Below are positions 24,701 to 39,700 of a stretch of 64,000 nucleotides of DNA, piece after piece (positions within the stretch are counted from its first letter, which is position 1; each line of letters opens with the position of its first letter). The stretch is from Antedon bifida (Eukaryota; Echinodermata; Crinoidea; Comatulida; Antedonidae). The notes beneath the pieces are model-generated. The model worked only from the letters and a program-made list of their open reading frames with translations, ran no database searches and was not told the DNA's origin. Location: assembly GCA_963402885.1 (NCBI GenBank), contig OY727094.1, forward strand, positions 3,908,501-3,972,500, written 5' to 3'. A program made the translations under genes and the position numbers.

Positions 24701-27700
24701 GCATGAATCCATGATGAGATTTCCTGAATGATCGAAATCAATACTGGGTTTGGTCTACTAGCGTTCCTGCTCCCAAAAGTGATTTATTCATAGAAGCACT
24801 AATGAAGAAAGTCTATCCGTGGTTAATAATAGAGTGTGGTCCTAGGACATGACTATACTTCGGCTTTAGTTGATAGAAGATTGAAATGTTTTGTTAGAGA
24901 TAGAGTATACGATGTTTGATTATATTAGTGTAAATAGTTTGGTAAATAGTTGGATGTAATGATCTTGTATAGATTAAATATTAAAAATGATATGTGTTAG
25001 TATAAAAAAATAATAATAATCTAACATTATAAAAAGTGTATATAGATGTAAGGAAGAAAAGCAAAGAGATTATGGAGCAGCTATTCCAGAATATACAATA
25101 CTAAGTACAGTAAATATATAGTATATTGCTCTCCTCTCCATTTCAACTACAGTTCTGTACATATAATTCTGAAAAGTATATACGCATCACTTATGTAAAA
25201 CAGTACCATTTTTGTAAATAATGGAAGCGACTTTTCTTAGACTTTAGCACAGTATAGTGGACTTGATTGGAGGTGACAGCGGTCGGCTCACAGCCAATCA
25301 ATGCAAATGCTTGAATTCCCAATCCCTGCTATACAGTATAGTAATAATATAACCAAGGGGCTCATAATTAACGGCAGACTGCACAGCATGTACCAATCGA
25401 TATCAGAATTACTTACTGTGTAACACATTAAGATTTCATGCAATATGAATCAATATTTAATACATGAATGTTGAGCAAGACATTTCTCTTACGCTTTTGA
25501 TTAAGTTTGTACAATAAGTTATTCGTAAACTAACAACATTCAAAGGTTATAGTATTTGTATACTGTTGTGCATACAAATACCAATGCATTCAATATTTTA
25601 ACACTTATGCAGGTCATCTTAAAAAATGATCTAATTCCTACAAATGACCTAATAAGGTGTTGAAATATTGATGTTATTTGAGACAAGCAGCACATAACAG
25701 TTTAAAATAGGGAAAGTAAAACAAATTGTGAAAGTGAAAGAAGTACGTTAAAGATGTATTGTCCCTTTGACTAATTAAAAAAATAATTTTTTTTTTAATT
25801 TCGAAAAAAGGTGGGTCATTTAGAAGTATCATAATAGTTATTAACTTTCACCAAAAATTAGTCGAAAAAAAAAAAATTTAACCGAAATACAGACGTTTTT
25901 TGTTCAAAAAATAACTTTGACTTCCAGTCAAAGTTTTCGATCAAAACATATCTCATAATGCAACGCGCTTGTTTGGCTATTCTGTATGCATAATCATAAA
26001 ACTTCTTCGCGATCTGTGTGAAAACACCTTCTCAACCGTGACGAGTTGTAAACAATCCTAATTAGCATTATGCATAATGCATACTCATGGTTTGAAATCT
26101 TTGTTTACTTTCGCTCGTGACGATTTTCCAGACGAAATGTAATCAAATTAATTTACCTGTTAATTACGTAAACTTTTTGTTTTTGGCTCGAATTTTCGAC
26201 TTAAAGTGCATAACTTTAAATTAATAAATAAATTACTTTGATATGGCCAATTTAAATTTAGAATATTTTTGTTTTCATTTTTTGTGTTTCAAGGGACAAT
26301 ACATCTTTAAATGTACTCAGTAAGTAGAAGTTAATTTCAATACTGCTAAGTACAGAACACAATATAATTCTTCGATTCAATTTTTTATATTTTTACTTTA
26401 TAATAGTGGCTAAACAAGATTGTAGGGGCCTAATCTAATTCCTACAAATGACCTAATAAGGTGTTGAAATATTGTTGGTATTTTGAGATAAGCAGCACAT
26501 AACAGTTTAAAATAGGGAAAGTAAAACAAATTGTGAAAGTGAATGTATATAATTTATAATGTACCTTAAATGTATAAGTTAATTTCAATATTGCCAAGTA
26601 CATAATACAATATAATTCTTTGATTCAATTTTTTATATTTTTACTTTATACTGGCTAACCAAGACTGTAGGGGTTGGGGTTAGGGTTAACCATAACTAAA
26701 CACATCGGTAGACAATGTAATGAGAATCGGAGAATATAAAATGTCTTGTCTACCATATTTAAGCATATCACTACCATATTTAAGAATATCACTACCATAT
26801 TTAAGCATATCACTACCATATTTGGCCACATCACACTTTTTTTGCCAAACTAGTTTGATAGTGACATAGACAAAGCTTTAGAATTCTCTAAATCTACTTT
26901 TGACATATTTCAACTACGTTTGTGTACGTTCAAACAAATATTTGTCACTCTCAATCTTAGCGATTCTTAGAACACACCTGTTTAAATAGTTTAGTGTTCT
27001 TTATAGGTCATTGAGACAGCAGTAAATAGCATTTTATATTGCTAATTATTACTATCCAGATATAATTCTCCGACCACATTTTTGTTCAATTTTGAAACGT
27101 CTAAATCTAGATCACGTAATACGTTAGGCTTACTGTAGTTACAGTGCTTATTTTAATAGCCTCTAGCCAACTAACCTAACTACCGTATGAACAAGATTTG
27201 AACTGCCTATCTTATAATGAGATATAAACTATAATCGAATTAACACCAATAATTAAATCCCAGAATGATCACGGTATGTAAATTATACTGTTATAGTAGA
27301 TGTTTTCCCCCCACTCTTGCCTTTCCACTTACATTACATGTATAAGAACAATATGTGATTTATCAAAACAAATTGATAAAATGGGTTGTTTTGTTTTTTT
27401 CAAGTAATAGGTGAATGAAATGAAGGGATGAAACAAAACTACTGTAAGAAGAAAGTTGAGAAGAGTGACAGCAAAAAATTAACTCAAAACCAAGTGGAAG
27501 AATTGATTGTCCATTTCATTCTTATGCAAGCCTTCAGACCAGTACCAGTTGACCAGTACCAGTTGACCAGTAGGCCTACCTGTACATCATACCACAGAAA
27601 AATTAATTCCATGATCATTCGTTATTTTGAAATAATAATATATGATAAATACATATGACATCAAAACATTTGCATGCTTCTTTCTGCATACAAGCCTTTA

Positions 27701-30700
27701 CTCAGACTATATTATTAGTACTTATTGGAAATAGAGTTCTGTAAATATATTGTCCACATCGGTCTTAAATTAGCATGTGTATTCCTCCACGCAAGCCTTA
27801 TTTTTATCTCACCCAGTCGACTACATACAATCATTTAAAATAGAGTTCCGTATCTTTGATATCGTCAACAATGGTCTTAAATTATCATGTTTTTTACTGC
27901 ACGCAAGCCTTATTTTTATCTCACCCAGTCGACTACATACAATCAAATTGAGTTCTTTATCTATATCGTCCACAACGGTCTTTTTTACTGCACGCAAGCC
28001 TTATTTTTATCTCACCCAGTCGACTACATACATTCATTTCAAATAGAGTTCTGTATCTATGATATTGTGACGTCCAACGGTCTTAAATTAGCATCATGTT
28101 TTGTTTTGCCAGCTTTATTGAAAACTCATGAGACTTTCTATGTGGCTAGTAGTGTGTAACGGTCACACTGTACAAATGCGCAACACATAAATTTACTTAA
28201 TAATTTTACATGTTATAAAAGATGACGATAAAGTTCCAATAACAATATACTCCTTTACAGATATACTGTAATTTAGTTATGTATCTAATCTAAAAAGTAT
28301 AGTACATCGATCATGGAGTTATATATGCAGTAGATACATACAATATTAATGATGAAAAACATTTTGAAATTGCTATATGATACTGTATTACAATTTTAGT
28401 CAAGTTATTTGGTATTTGAATGTGAACATAAATTACCAAAATAAACATCCAGGTATATGTAAAATCTAAGGTAAATACATGTAGTAAACTTGTTTGTAAC
28501 ATAATGAATAGGACACTAATGTTGGGAATGTGGACACATTTTGGGACACGAGACCGTCATTTAAAAGTTTTTCAATTTTGTGATAATACTTTTAGGAACT
28601 GGAATTTGATTTTACCCTTATTAATTTACAATATTATTATGAATGAGAACCTAAAATTTTAATTATTACAGACAAAAGATACAGTACTATAATATACAGT
28701 ATCTATATTCTTATTTACAAGTTTCAAAATACAAAGCTTTTTTTGTTTGTAACAGTTATTAACTATTGAAATGTTCGGCTGTTAAATATTCTTAAAATAA
28801 ATAACATGTGTTTATGTTAATGTATTTTGTACATTTCAATCAGCAGTATGATCATTTAATAAAGTTTAGTAGAAGACCATATGACGTCAGCGAACACATT
28901 TTAAAGCGACCTTGGTAAAAGGAATTTCATACTTTGCTGCACAGGGTCAACACGATTTGCGTTTTTATTAAGCTCTGTCTACACTATCAAACTAGTTTGA
29001 TAAAAAAAGTGTGATGTGCCCAAATTTGGTAGTGATATTCCCAAATATGGTACTGATATGACATCATCATGTCTATATGGGCACATCACAATTCTGTAGA
29101 CAGAACCTACTGTTAAAAGTTAGAACACAAAAGATTTTAAAAAATTATAGATGCATAGTGGCACTGTAGCAGGATGGTTAACAAGTTTGCTTACCAATCA
29201 CAGGCTCCTTGTTCAAATCCTTTCTTTATCAAAAATACCAACATTTGTATATTTGCCAAAAACAGTGCTGTTCCTCTCATATGCAAATTAGTTTAACTTG
29301 GGAGAAGTGGGAGGGGGGGGGGGGTCACTACTCCCCTTATACGAGAATTAATTTGATTACAAGTAGTCTGCTGCTTGATGTGCTGGAAATAAGAATAATT
29401 AAAATCCTACCTTGTGTGCCAAGGCTATCTGGTCCTCTATCGCTACGGCAGGCTCGTTCCAACGAGTTGTGTTGTTTGGCTAGTAGCTCTAATGTTTCCT
29501 CTAAGCGTATACGTTGATCACGTTCCGACACTAAAGTTCTTTGCCACTTCTTCGTTTGAGTTTGCGCTAGTTCCAAATAATCATTACACGCCTGACGATG
29601 ATAAAAGAAAAAATCCGATCAAAATGTTATACGATCTTCTAAAATTAGTAAAAAAATAGAGCACAGATAAAAAGTTAAAATTCCATGGAAATTAAAGTTA
29701 AGATAAACACATTGTGATATGAAAGGAATGTATTGGATTGAAGACTTGGTTGAGTTGTGTTAACCAATCTATAAATGAACCTATCAGAGACGAGTCATGT
29801 GAACACACATAAACCAACCAATCAATATTCACTGCCTGATTACTTACAAGGATTTCTCGTTTCCTTACCTCTAGAGGGCATATATCAATACACGTGGGTC
29901 AAAGTTCGTGCATTTAGATAGTCTTCAAATTTCATTCACTAATTGATTATTTTGAAGAAGGGGTTTTTACGTCAATAACTAGGGCTTTCAGAGACTGTAT
30001 CTTTGCAGATAGAAAATTATGCATACTAATGAGTGCATGGCTTTATGAATTCACCATCAATTAAACTTTTAACAATCGATGTTCCGGTTAACTATTAATA
30101 TTTCTTCTTGTATTCTTTTATCTTTACTAAATACCGTAGGCGTATGTCTATAAATATTTAATTATATTTTTTCTGAATATCTCGGTAGTCCATCAATTTT
30201 CCGGAATGATCTCCGAGAAATTACAATGGTTCAATATCACTTTTCAGTATCATTTTCACATCCTCTAATACGCTAAAGTAGAAAAATAGATCGAAATATG
30301 AAATTCTTATAAATGTTTTTCACTTCATTGGGAGTAGAGTAACCTGTTTCTGTTTCAGATTTTTTTCACACAAATATAACAATAACATATAATACATACA
30401 TAATAATATAAATGATAAAAAAAGTGTGTGGAGATTTGGCCAATTTGGCTTTAGGTCTGAACCTCCAAATGAAACAAATATTATTTCTTATACAGTAGAA
30501 CACCTCCATTGTGACAGTATTAAAGGGACCATTTCCTGTGAAATGAATAAGGAGAAATGTATGATTTAACACTATAGCTGAATCCCTATTCAGGAGACAA
30601 CACCTATTAAGGGGACACTTTGTCGGGTCCCAAACATGTCCCCCTTAATATGAGTTTTACTATATTTCATTTGAAAGGGAACAAAAGTACTATACTACTA

Positions 30701-33700
30701 CAGTAGTAGTATAAGCCTACTGTACAGAGTATGTCAGATTAATATAATACAGTATACTGTTCAGGGGAAACCCCTATTAAGGGGACACAACAAAGTATCC
30801 TCTTAATAGGGGTTTTCCCTGAACATATATATTATACTCTTATAAGAGTTCTACAGCATTTCATTTGAAAAGGGGAAAAAAATACTACTACAGTAGTATA
30901 GGCCTAATGTACAGAGTACTGTATGTCAGATTAACAGTATAAGAAGTGAAACTTGGATATTAATCTCAGTATTGTTAATAATCTGTTTTCCCAGGCACTT
31001 AGCTTTTGCTCCAAAGTACATTAAGACATGCGCGGAAATTGGAGCCCAACCGCATCATCATCATCATACTTATTGCTGAGAAATCAATATCATCAATAGA
31101 AATAATAAGAACAAATTGCATGGCATGATGAACCTTGTGGCACAAATCTAAACTAAGAAAACATTCAACTGTGTGAAGAAAAACTAATGGCTGAAAATTA
31201 ACCTGCTTAAATAGCTTTAAGACTTTCTCACATGTACAGTAAATATTAATTTTATATGATGATAATTTGGATGGATATTTCACTAAAGAAAGCTGTTTAC
31301 CCTATCAAACTAATTCGACAAAAAAGTGTGATGTGCCCAAATATGGCAATGATACAGGTATGAAATCATCATTTGCATGGGCACATTTTTTGTCACATAA
31401 AGTTTGATAGTGTAGACAGAGCTTAAATTATCCTCCATTGATACGATATACTGTACTGTATGTATTCCAATAATGCATTTCTCTCTCTCTATTCATTCAT
31501 TCATTCATTTTACAGTAATTGGTTGATACAATTTGGCTGAATTTCTTAAGCTCTGTCTACACTATCAAACATTATGTGACAAAAAATGTGATGTGTCCAT
31601 ACAGTATATGGACATGAGGATGTCATATCACTACCATATTTGGGCATATCACTACCATATTTGGGCATATCACTACCATATTTGTGCACATCACACTTTT
31701 GTTTGTCAAACTAGTTTGATAGTGTAGACAGAGCTTTTTCTCTTTTAAAACTACTAGTATTGGTTGTTTCAAACCGATATTCAATTATTATTTTTGACGT
31801 ATTCAATTCGGAAACCTTTGTGCTCAACTGAAAATCTGTTAAGTACTTTTTTATTCGAATAATAAAACGTAAATTAACATTACCTAATGCAGGTTTGTTT
31901 GTTCTCATTACTTAAAATATGTTAACTGATCGTAAAAACTAGCTCAACGTCCCAATTGATTATGCCAAATGAGTATAAGTACTTAAGAAAAAGATCGCGA
32001 CAACATTTGTTCAAATTATTAATTTACTACATAAATATTCTATCTTGATTGTACAGATATTATAGAATTATCCATTTTATTTTAACCTTCTGAATTTCTG
32101 TTAAAATATAAGTTGGCATCTTGTAAATTCAACTTTAATCCAAATATAGAGCGAGTAAATTTGAACTGGATACATACTGCAATTCAGGTCAACCATTCGC
32201 AGTGGAAAAAATTAATTTAAAATATACTGTGTTAGTGTATTTTGCGGTATTGTTTGAAAGCTATAACTAGATCTTATATATGGGACGACATTTTAGTTTG
32301 GCACACATTAATTCTTACCATGCATATTCTTGTTTATATGCAAATTTGTCTTTTTTAAGAGATGTCTTATCATGATAATTATCCTTAGCCTAATAATAAT
32401 CATTGGTTAAATCTTAAAGTCAATTATCATCCTTATATATAGTGCATATACTGCAAGATTCCACTTAATGTAGTAGGCAGACTGTCTGATTAAATTTAAT
32501 CGACACATCAACAATGGTAAACTCAATCAGCAGCAGGAATTGTCGTAATTTGGACATCTAGGCCACTGGGCTATATTTAGCTACAAATTGTATCATGTCA
32601 TCTATTAGTACAGACCTACTGTATGCAACTACTGATGGCAGGAGGTGGGGTAATTTTTCACACAAGACTGCATAGGTACTGTAAGATATGTTTAAAGCCC
32701 ACACCTACAGTATTAGTTTTGTACTGTGAAATCATTTACTATTAGTGGGTATAGATTGTCCTACTGCAAAGTGTATCAGGGAGATACTGTAGGTTTAACA
32801 TTGTAATTCTTGTGCATAATTTGAATGATATAGTGTAGGGGTTCATTTCTTACAGAAAAAGGGCTTCATTTAATTACACAAATCAAATGTCATGTTACTG
32901 TACATTTACTTATCTGTACTCTACTATTCCATTAATTAGATATTTCTCTCACAATTCAACAATGAAGCAGCGGAGCAAAATTGATTGTGATTTACAGTGG
33001 TGCTATAGAGGGCGCCATTGTTCCTATTCTTGTTCCTGATCATGATAATGAAGATCATGTCATTCTAAAATAACCTTTAATCTCTTGCTATCAACATGAT
33101 ATAGCATAACAATTATTTGATTAAAAACACAACAGAAGGACTCAATACACAATATATTCCTACAGCTCTGTCTACACTATCAAATTAGTTTGACAAAAAA
33201 AGTGTGATGTGCCCAAATATGGTAGTGATATCCTTAAATGGTAGTGATATGACATCATCATGTCTATATATGGGCACATCACATTTTTTCACATAAAGTT
33301 TGATAATAGTGACAGCTTAAGCTAACTTTCCTATACAGTACTTTCACAGCCTTTCTTAATACTTCATATTATGAAGTACTATTAGGCCTAATGGAGAATA
33401 CATGCTTGAAAATGGAAATCAAATCAGTAATAAGTTCCTTGTTTTCTCAACAAAACAAGAACAATAAAAAAAACACTACAATATTATGAAACACTTACCA
33501 TTTTTCTGAGCTATTTTACACTCACAATTAGTCTACAGTCATTCTTTCAAAAAAAAGCTCATGTTTTCCCAAATGAACCTGATTACATAATACAATACCT
33601 CTTTTATTTCAATTAGAGATATGCTAATTAGGTTATTCAATACAACTATTAACAATTAAGTTGAAGGTAGACCCAGTCTTTGTTTCTTTGTTCCATTTCC

Positions 33701-36700
33701 TATGGCTCTATAGCGATTCATTGTCAACAATAAATCAAATTCCATGTTTAAAAAAAAAAAATCTACATTTGTTATGTTTTTTTTTTTATGAAGCAAAGAC
33801 AGTTAGCTTTTCTATCAGCTTTTCAAATTATTAAGAAAACTCCATTGTCTCTTCACAAACATTAAAACTAGATTAGTGTTTAGGTAGAGGTAGAAAAGGG
33901 GAAGGAGGCGATTGGAATGAGAAGGTGAGGAAGGGGTATCTTAGGAGGGGCGAGGAGAGAAGGTGGAAAAGGAGGGGGAGGTGGGCAGCATACTTTATAT
34001 CAACATTTGATTTCGCCATGCAAACCTTCAAACAATATGAGATCGGAAAACTTACATTTATCATAGCATTTGAGGTGATTCTAAATAGAGTAGCACGTTC
34101 TGTGATAGCTTTAATTTTGGTTGGAAGCTCTGTGGAATCGTGCACCGATTCAAGGTCACTTAGAGCCCTCTGGAGGGCAGCACCATGCTTGACGATCAGG
34201 TCATTACAAGTGTTCAAGTCTTCAAGTTTGTTGCTAAAACTACGCATTGAATGCTGGATGTCAGTTTTCTCTGTTTCAGTCGGTGGGAGTTCCTCACTTG
34301 AATCATCTGAAAAAAAAAGATTTAAATTAGACAATTTGTTTCATGATACTGTACCATTGAACAATGATTTTTTTTAATAATGATTGTATGTGCCTGTCAA
34401 ATAATTGAAGCTCTGTCTTCACTATCAAACTTAAAAATGTGATGTGCCCATATATATGGACATGATGATGTCATACCACTACCATATTTGGGCACATCAC
34501 ATTTTTTTGGTCAAAATACAGTAATTTGATAGTGTAGACAGAGCTTAAGAGAGAAGAGATAAAATATCTTGATTATCTATAGGATTATAAAATATATTGA
34601 TAATATGAGATATAAGTATTGGCACTTATAACAGGAGCTGTTAATTTAATTAACAGGTACCATCATGGTTCTTTGTGGGATAATCCCTCAGGCTAGACGG
34701 AGTTTGGGATTGAATTCAGGTGAACCTGATAGAATAACAGGCTATCTTCTACAACATTGTCTTTTCCATTCATAAAAAAAGATGCATAAAAACAATCTTT
34801 GTCAATGTGATTGAAGCTTTAAACCATGGACCTATACATTAGATTTATTGGTCCATGTTTAAACTATTTGACATGTTATAAAAATCATTTAATTTTGTAC
34901 ATAATCTTCACATCAATGTGTGTATACAGGTATTCATTAAACATTCTTCATAATACCAATATGTGCCTAAGAATGAGAAAAACTTACATTTATCAAAAGA
35001 ACCGAGGATTGTTGTTATTTGAACCCACATTGCTAAGACAATTAAAACTAATCCAATTAGAAATGTACAAATGATAACACTATACACCACCATCTTATTA
35101 TCCAATGATGAAAAACCAGTGAGTATTACTAGTTATTACCGGTATTGAAGAGCCAACATAAACATTTACCATCACGGTTTTTAAACAAACTCTATAACTT
35201 ACAACCGTTGCTGCTGTCCTTCTGTTCCAACGATACAATATGAATAATCCTACCCTTATATGGACCGTTGCCAGTTTTCATTTTGTACATTTTCTTGTTA
35301 ATAATTAAAAAAAAAAGACTTATTTCCAGGATAATAACAGACTTATATGAAACATTTTTCTACTATCTGTTATGCAGTGTGCATTCATCTATTCCAGTTC
35401 TGCACAGTAAGTTAGTACCATTATATTTAAACTACTTATAACAACAACATATTGATTTAGGGACTTTAATCAGGGACTTTATAGTCATAATGCATATTCA
35501 AAAAGGTATTATATAACCACCCAGTAAAATGAACATTAATATTGTTGGTCTGTTGAGGGACTTTATAAATTATAATATTGTACAATTATCATAAAGTCGA
35601 ACAATAAAGGCATATCTAGGATTAAATAAATCAATAATACAACCACCATACAGGTATTCTTTTATATATTTTATAATAAACTAGAATGATTGGAATACTG
35701 TAGAATGATAAAGAAATACATTTCTGTAGAGAAATACATAGTATAATTAAATTTAATCAACATTTATTGGCTTTCGTTCAAGAATTTTCTTGTTTGTTTA
35801 TGATTGTTTAACAAATATATTACATGATAAAATCCAATGAATTAAAGATGGAAAAACCCATCCATGGACGGGCAAGGTGTAAAGAACATACTGTAACTCT
35901 CCAAAGATGATGTTAATAATAATACTTTGACGAATCATAGGTGATCATTTTTATAATTTTACTGAAATTAAATTTTAACATACGATCGGAAAATGTTATG
36001 TTAATGTTAATAATAATACTTTGACGAATCATAGGTGATCATTTTTATAATTTTACTGAAATTAAATTTTAACATACGATCGGAAAATGTTATGTTAATG
36101 TTAATAATAATACTTTGACGAATCATAGGTGATCATTTTTATAATTTTACTGAAATTAAATTTTAACATACGATCTGAAAATGTTGATGTATGCCATCCT
36201 ATTAAACACTTATAGTGCTGAGTTGTGCCTATTATATGCCATATACAATTAATAATAATAATAGAGGGCCAGGAAGAAATTAAATATATTTCATATGTTT
36301 TAATATAAATTATTGTTAACGTTGGAACAAGAGTTTCTGTTTTCAGGCCTATGCCTAGTGCTTGCTCCTTTGATAGATTGTGCTTGATATAAACATGCCG
36401 AAAAATATATTTATTATTATCATTATTTTTATTATTATAATACACATTACTGAACATAAACATGGAAGTGGTTTAGAAATCGTCTTAATTTACTGTACTA
36501 CTACTACATACCAAATTTATACCAATGTTTCTTTTGATGTGCCAAACGAACGCCACAACATAGATTCAGCATTGATAGATTGATGAACAAGGTACACCGA
36601 AGATCTCTAAATAAAGCATTATGACTCAAGAAACAAGCCTAGGTTCTATCTTTAAATGACCTTCGTCTAGGCTCACTGAATACTAACTTTCCAAGCGTTT

Positions 36701-39700
36701 TTTAGGCTACAGTTACACTATGGTTCCGTCCATTTTTGCATATTTTCCTATTAGAAAATCTGACTAGGCTAGGCCTCACTGGCAGCTGTTTTATGTATCT
36801 GTTGTAGAGAGTTCATCTGATTCATATTGAACGTCTATAACACCTCTGGGTTATTTCAAACAACAAAGTTGATGGTGATACTAAACCTAGTGCGAGTGCT
36901 ATAATATCTGGCAAACACCCTAGTGAGGGTACAGTATTGATTAAATCAGGGAGGTATTATACCTCCCTGATTTAATGCACAGGATACTAATTACATACAA
37001 TTAAATATAGGTCTATGATAAGTTTTGCTTTATAAGGAGGAACTACTTTATACAGTAGGCCTATAGTTATTAAATATAATTACAGACCATCACTATTGAA
37101 ACTGTATACACCAATAAAATCAAATCCAAAAGTGGGCATTAATTGCAAACTAACGCATACACGCCAACACTCCCGTTTTGGCCAGGAGATTCCCGTATTT
37201 TAGACTTGTCTTTCGGCCTAACATTGTTCCCCCGGGTTTTCCACATTTTCTCCAAACGGAAAGGACGTCACACAATATACTCCCTTACCTCCCGATAAGA
37301 GATCTGGGACACTGTTGATGTAAAAAAAACACCACCACCCATTTTTTTTTTAACTTCAGATGTTGAAATGTATGTTTGGTAATGTATAAATTCTGGTGAT
37401 GACTTATTATCATGTTTACAGTATGTTTCTCAACATTTCTAATTTATGACTAATTCTAATGGTAATGACTTGATAACATATGGCATACGCAGAAATGGTA
37501 AAACTTATTTATATAAACGTCTAGTTGGAAGTTTGTTTGTGTTGCTCAGGATTTTACTTCAGTAAATAGCTCCCTCTATAGTAAATTGCTAATCAAGTTT
37601 GGTTGTAAAGTGGAAACATTTTCTCCAGGAAATTATTAGGAAATTACAAATTGAATTCATTGTACATTAACCAACAAAAACAAGTTCATAAATGTCATAT
37701 ATGACATATTAATTGAGGAATAATTAAAAAATTTATTCCAGGTTATACAACATAATAACAAATACTGTATATCCCATAATTATGTTTCTTAAATCTTTCA
37801 ACGCTTTCAAAGAAGATATGTGTAAACACTTTATTTGTCATTGTAATAGCATAATATATAGAAACTTCATCAATAAAATATGAAAAAAAAGAACTAAATA
37901 AATCAGCTTTTGGCCTTTACCATAATTTTAACACAATTGATTGTAAAGTTAAATAAATTAATGATAATGAATATCATTAGTTTTAACTAAATACTACTTT
38001 CATATAAGTTTAAATTATTAATATTAATGTTCATAATAACAATGCAGTGTCGTGGTAAATTTTATCCCTTTTGTCTAACAAAAGTTTAAAAACCAGGACT
38101 TTAACATTTTATACATGCCCTCCCCCCCACCTCCTAAAAGTTTGCTAGGCGATGAGAAGAGGCCATACCTAAACAACGAAGAATTAAATTAATAAATAAC
38201 AGCTTAAAATAATGATTAAATTATTTTGAAAACATTTTTAATAAAAGATAAAAAAGTTACCTGAGAATTCTTCAGTCATACGAATGGCCTTGGCTTTTGC
38301 TAATTCTAACGCAGTCACCCATTTCTGCCTCTCTACCTCTGAGCCGGCTTTCAAATGAAATGTCTGTGTTCCGCTAGAGATTACAAAATTACATGAATCT
38401 TCCGTGTCGATATAAGCACCTGCTAGATTAATGGTACCACGACATGTATGAGCAACTTCTGCTTGCGTTCTGTAATATAAAAATAATTGACAATAGAACT
38501 TATTATAATGCAGTTTTTATTGACCAACCAAAGGAATATCAAACATAAGCTTTAAAAAAAAACACATTACAATAAATTATTTTTTTACTATAACAGTCAT
38601 AAAAAGCCATAAACATTAAATATGAATTTAATACTATCAATAAAAATATTATAATATTCTTGCTTTGTGTACTAACATTTTTAGTTTTTTTTTTCTAACA
38701 AATACTGTAGAAATATTATCCAAATAAAGTATTGAAGAAACGAATAATGTTAATAGTATATATCTATTTATTCTTTATACTGGGTAGCCTCTTCAGTCAA
38801 AGACTGTTCTCCCAGAAGGCCCAGTGTATAGTACTATGATGAGTTTGTGATAGTGGCTGTGTGTGAACTAGTACACCGGGGTAACCCCCTACTCATCTCG
38901 AAAGATGTACTGGGTTCTTTAAAGTTCACATGAGCTAGATGTGTACACTGGACCTACGGTTTATAGTCCTTATCCGAGAAGACTCGTTCTACAACCAGAA
39001 CCATATAATATTAATAAAAATATTAATAATTTAATATTAATAATAATATTTTTCTCATTAACAACACTCTTAACAATACTGTTTATTGGATACCTTGTAC
39101 TATTCAAGGTTTTTTAATTTTAACATAATTTATTTTAGTCCAGCACATGTTAATGTCAATAATCAATATTACATGGAAATATATTCCATTCACATCATCT
39201 TCAGTTCACCATAAAGATATTTATAGAATGCTTTTTTAATCAAAAACAATAAGGAAACTAGACTTCCTTGAAGATGTACTTCGATGCAAAACATAAAAAT
39301 AAAGATGTATCAACACTTTCAATAGGCCATTTTGCATAGTTTTGATATTAAGTTATTCACTTCCGCATAAAAAATGGAATAAAAATAATGGTTATAATTT
39401 AAGACAAAATAAACAGTTAAACTTAACCAAAAAAAAACCTGTTATTTGACTGACAATCGGCTTTTAAGGTATATGTTTTATCGATTCTATTTTGTGTCAT
39501 TAATTATTAATCCATGGTTATTTAATGCGCCTTGAAATGAAAAGAATTCAAACTGTAACATTTTTAGTTAAATAATCGGAATTGTTATGTTGAACTGGTT
39601 ATTAAAAAAATGACAATAAGTGATTGAGTGCTTTTAATTTGTTATTAAAAATTGATCCGTTTCAAATACTTAAAAAAATAATTGAATAAAAATTTGTATT

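Noticed and set aside
26671-26692. Interstitial telomere repeat
   Set aside because: GGTTGGGGTTAGGGTTAACC has only about two TTAGGG-like units, which can arise by chance.
27428-27658. 76-aa ORF with KSDSKKLTQNQVEEL
   Set aside because: No recognisable family, includes a small tandem duplication (CAGTACCAGTTGAC), in an OSBP intron with no splice context supporting it.
29337-29659. Overlapping ORFs on both strands around OSBP exon 4
   Set aside because: Only the minus frame (QRIRLEETLELLAKQHN) is homologous; the plus-strand ORFs are shadows.
33925-34377. 150-aa plus-strand ORF
   Set aside because: Antisense of OSBP exon 3 plus a purine-rich tract; the minus strand encodes the conserved OSBP coiled segment.
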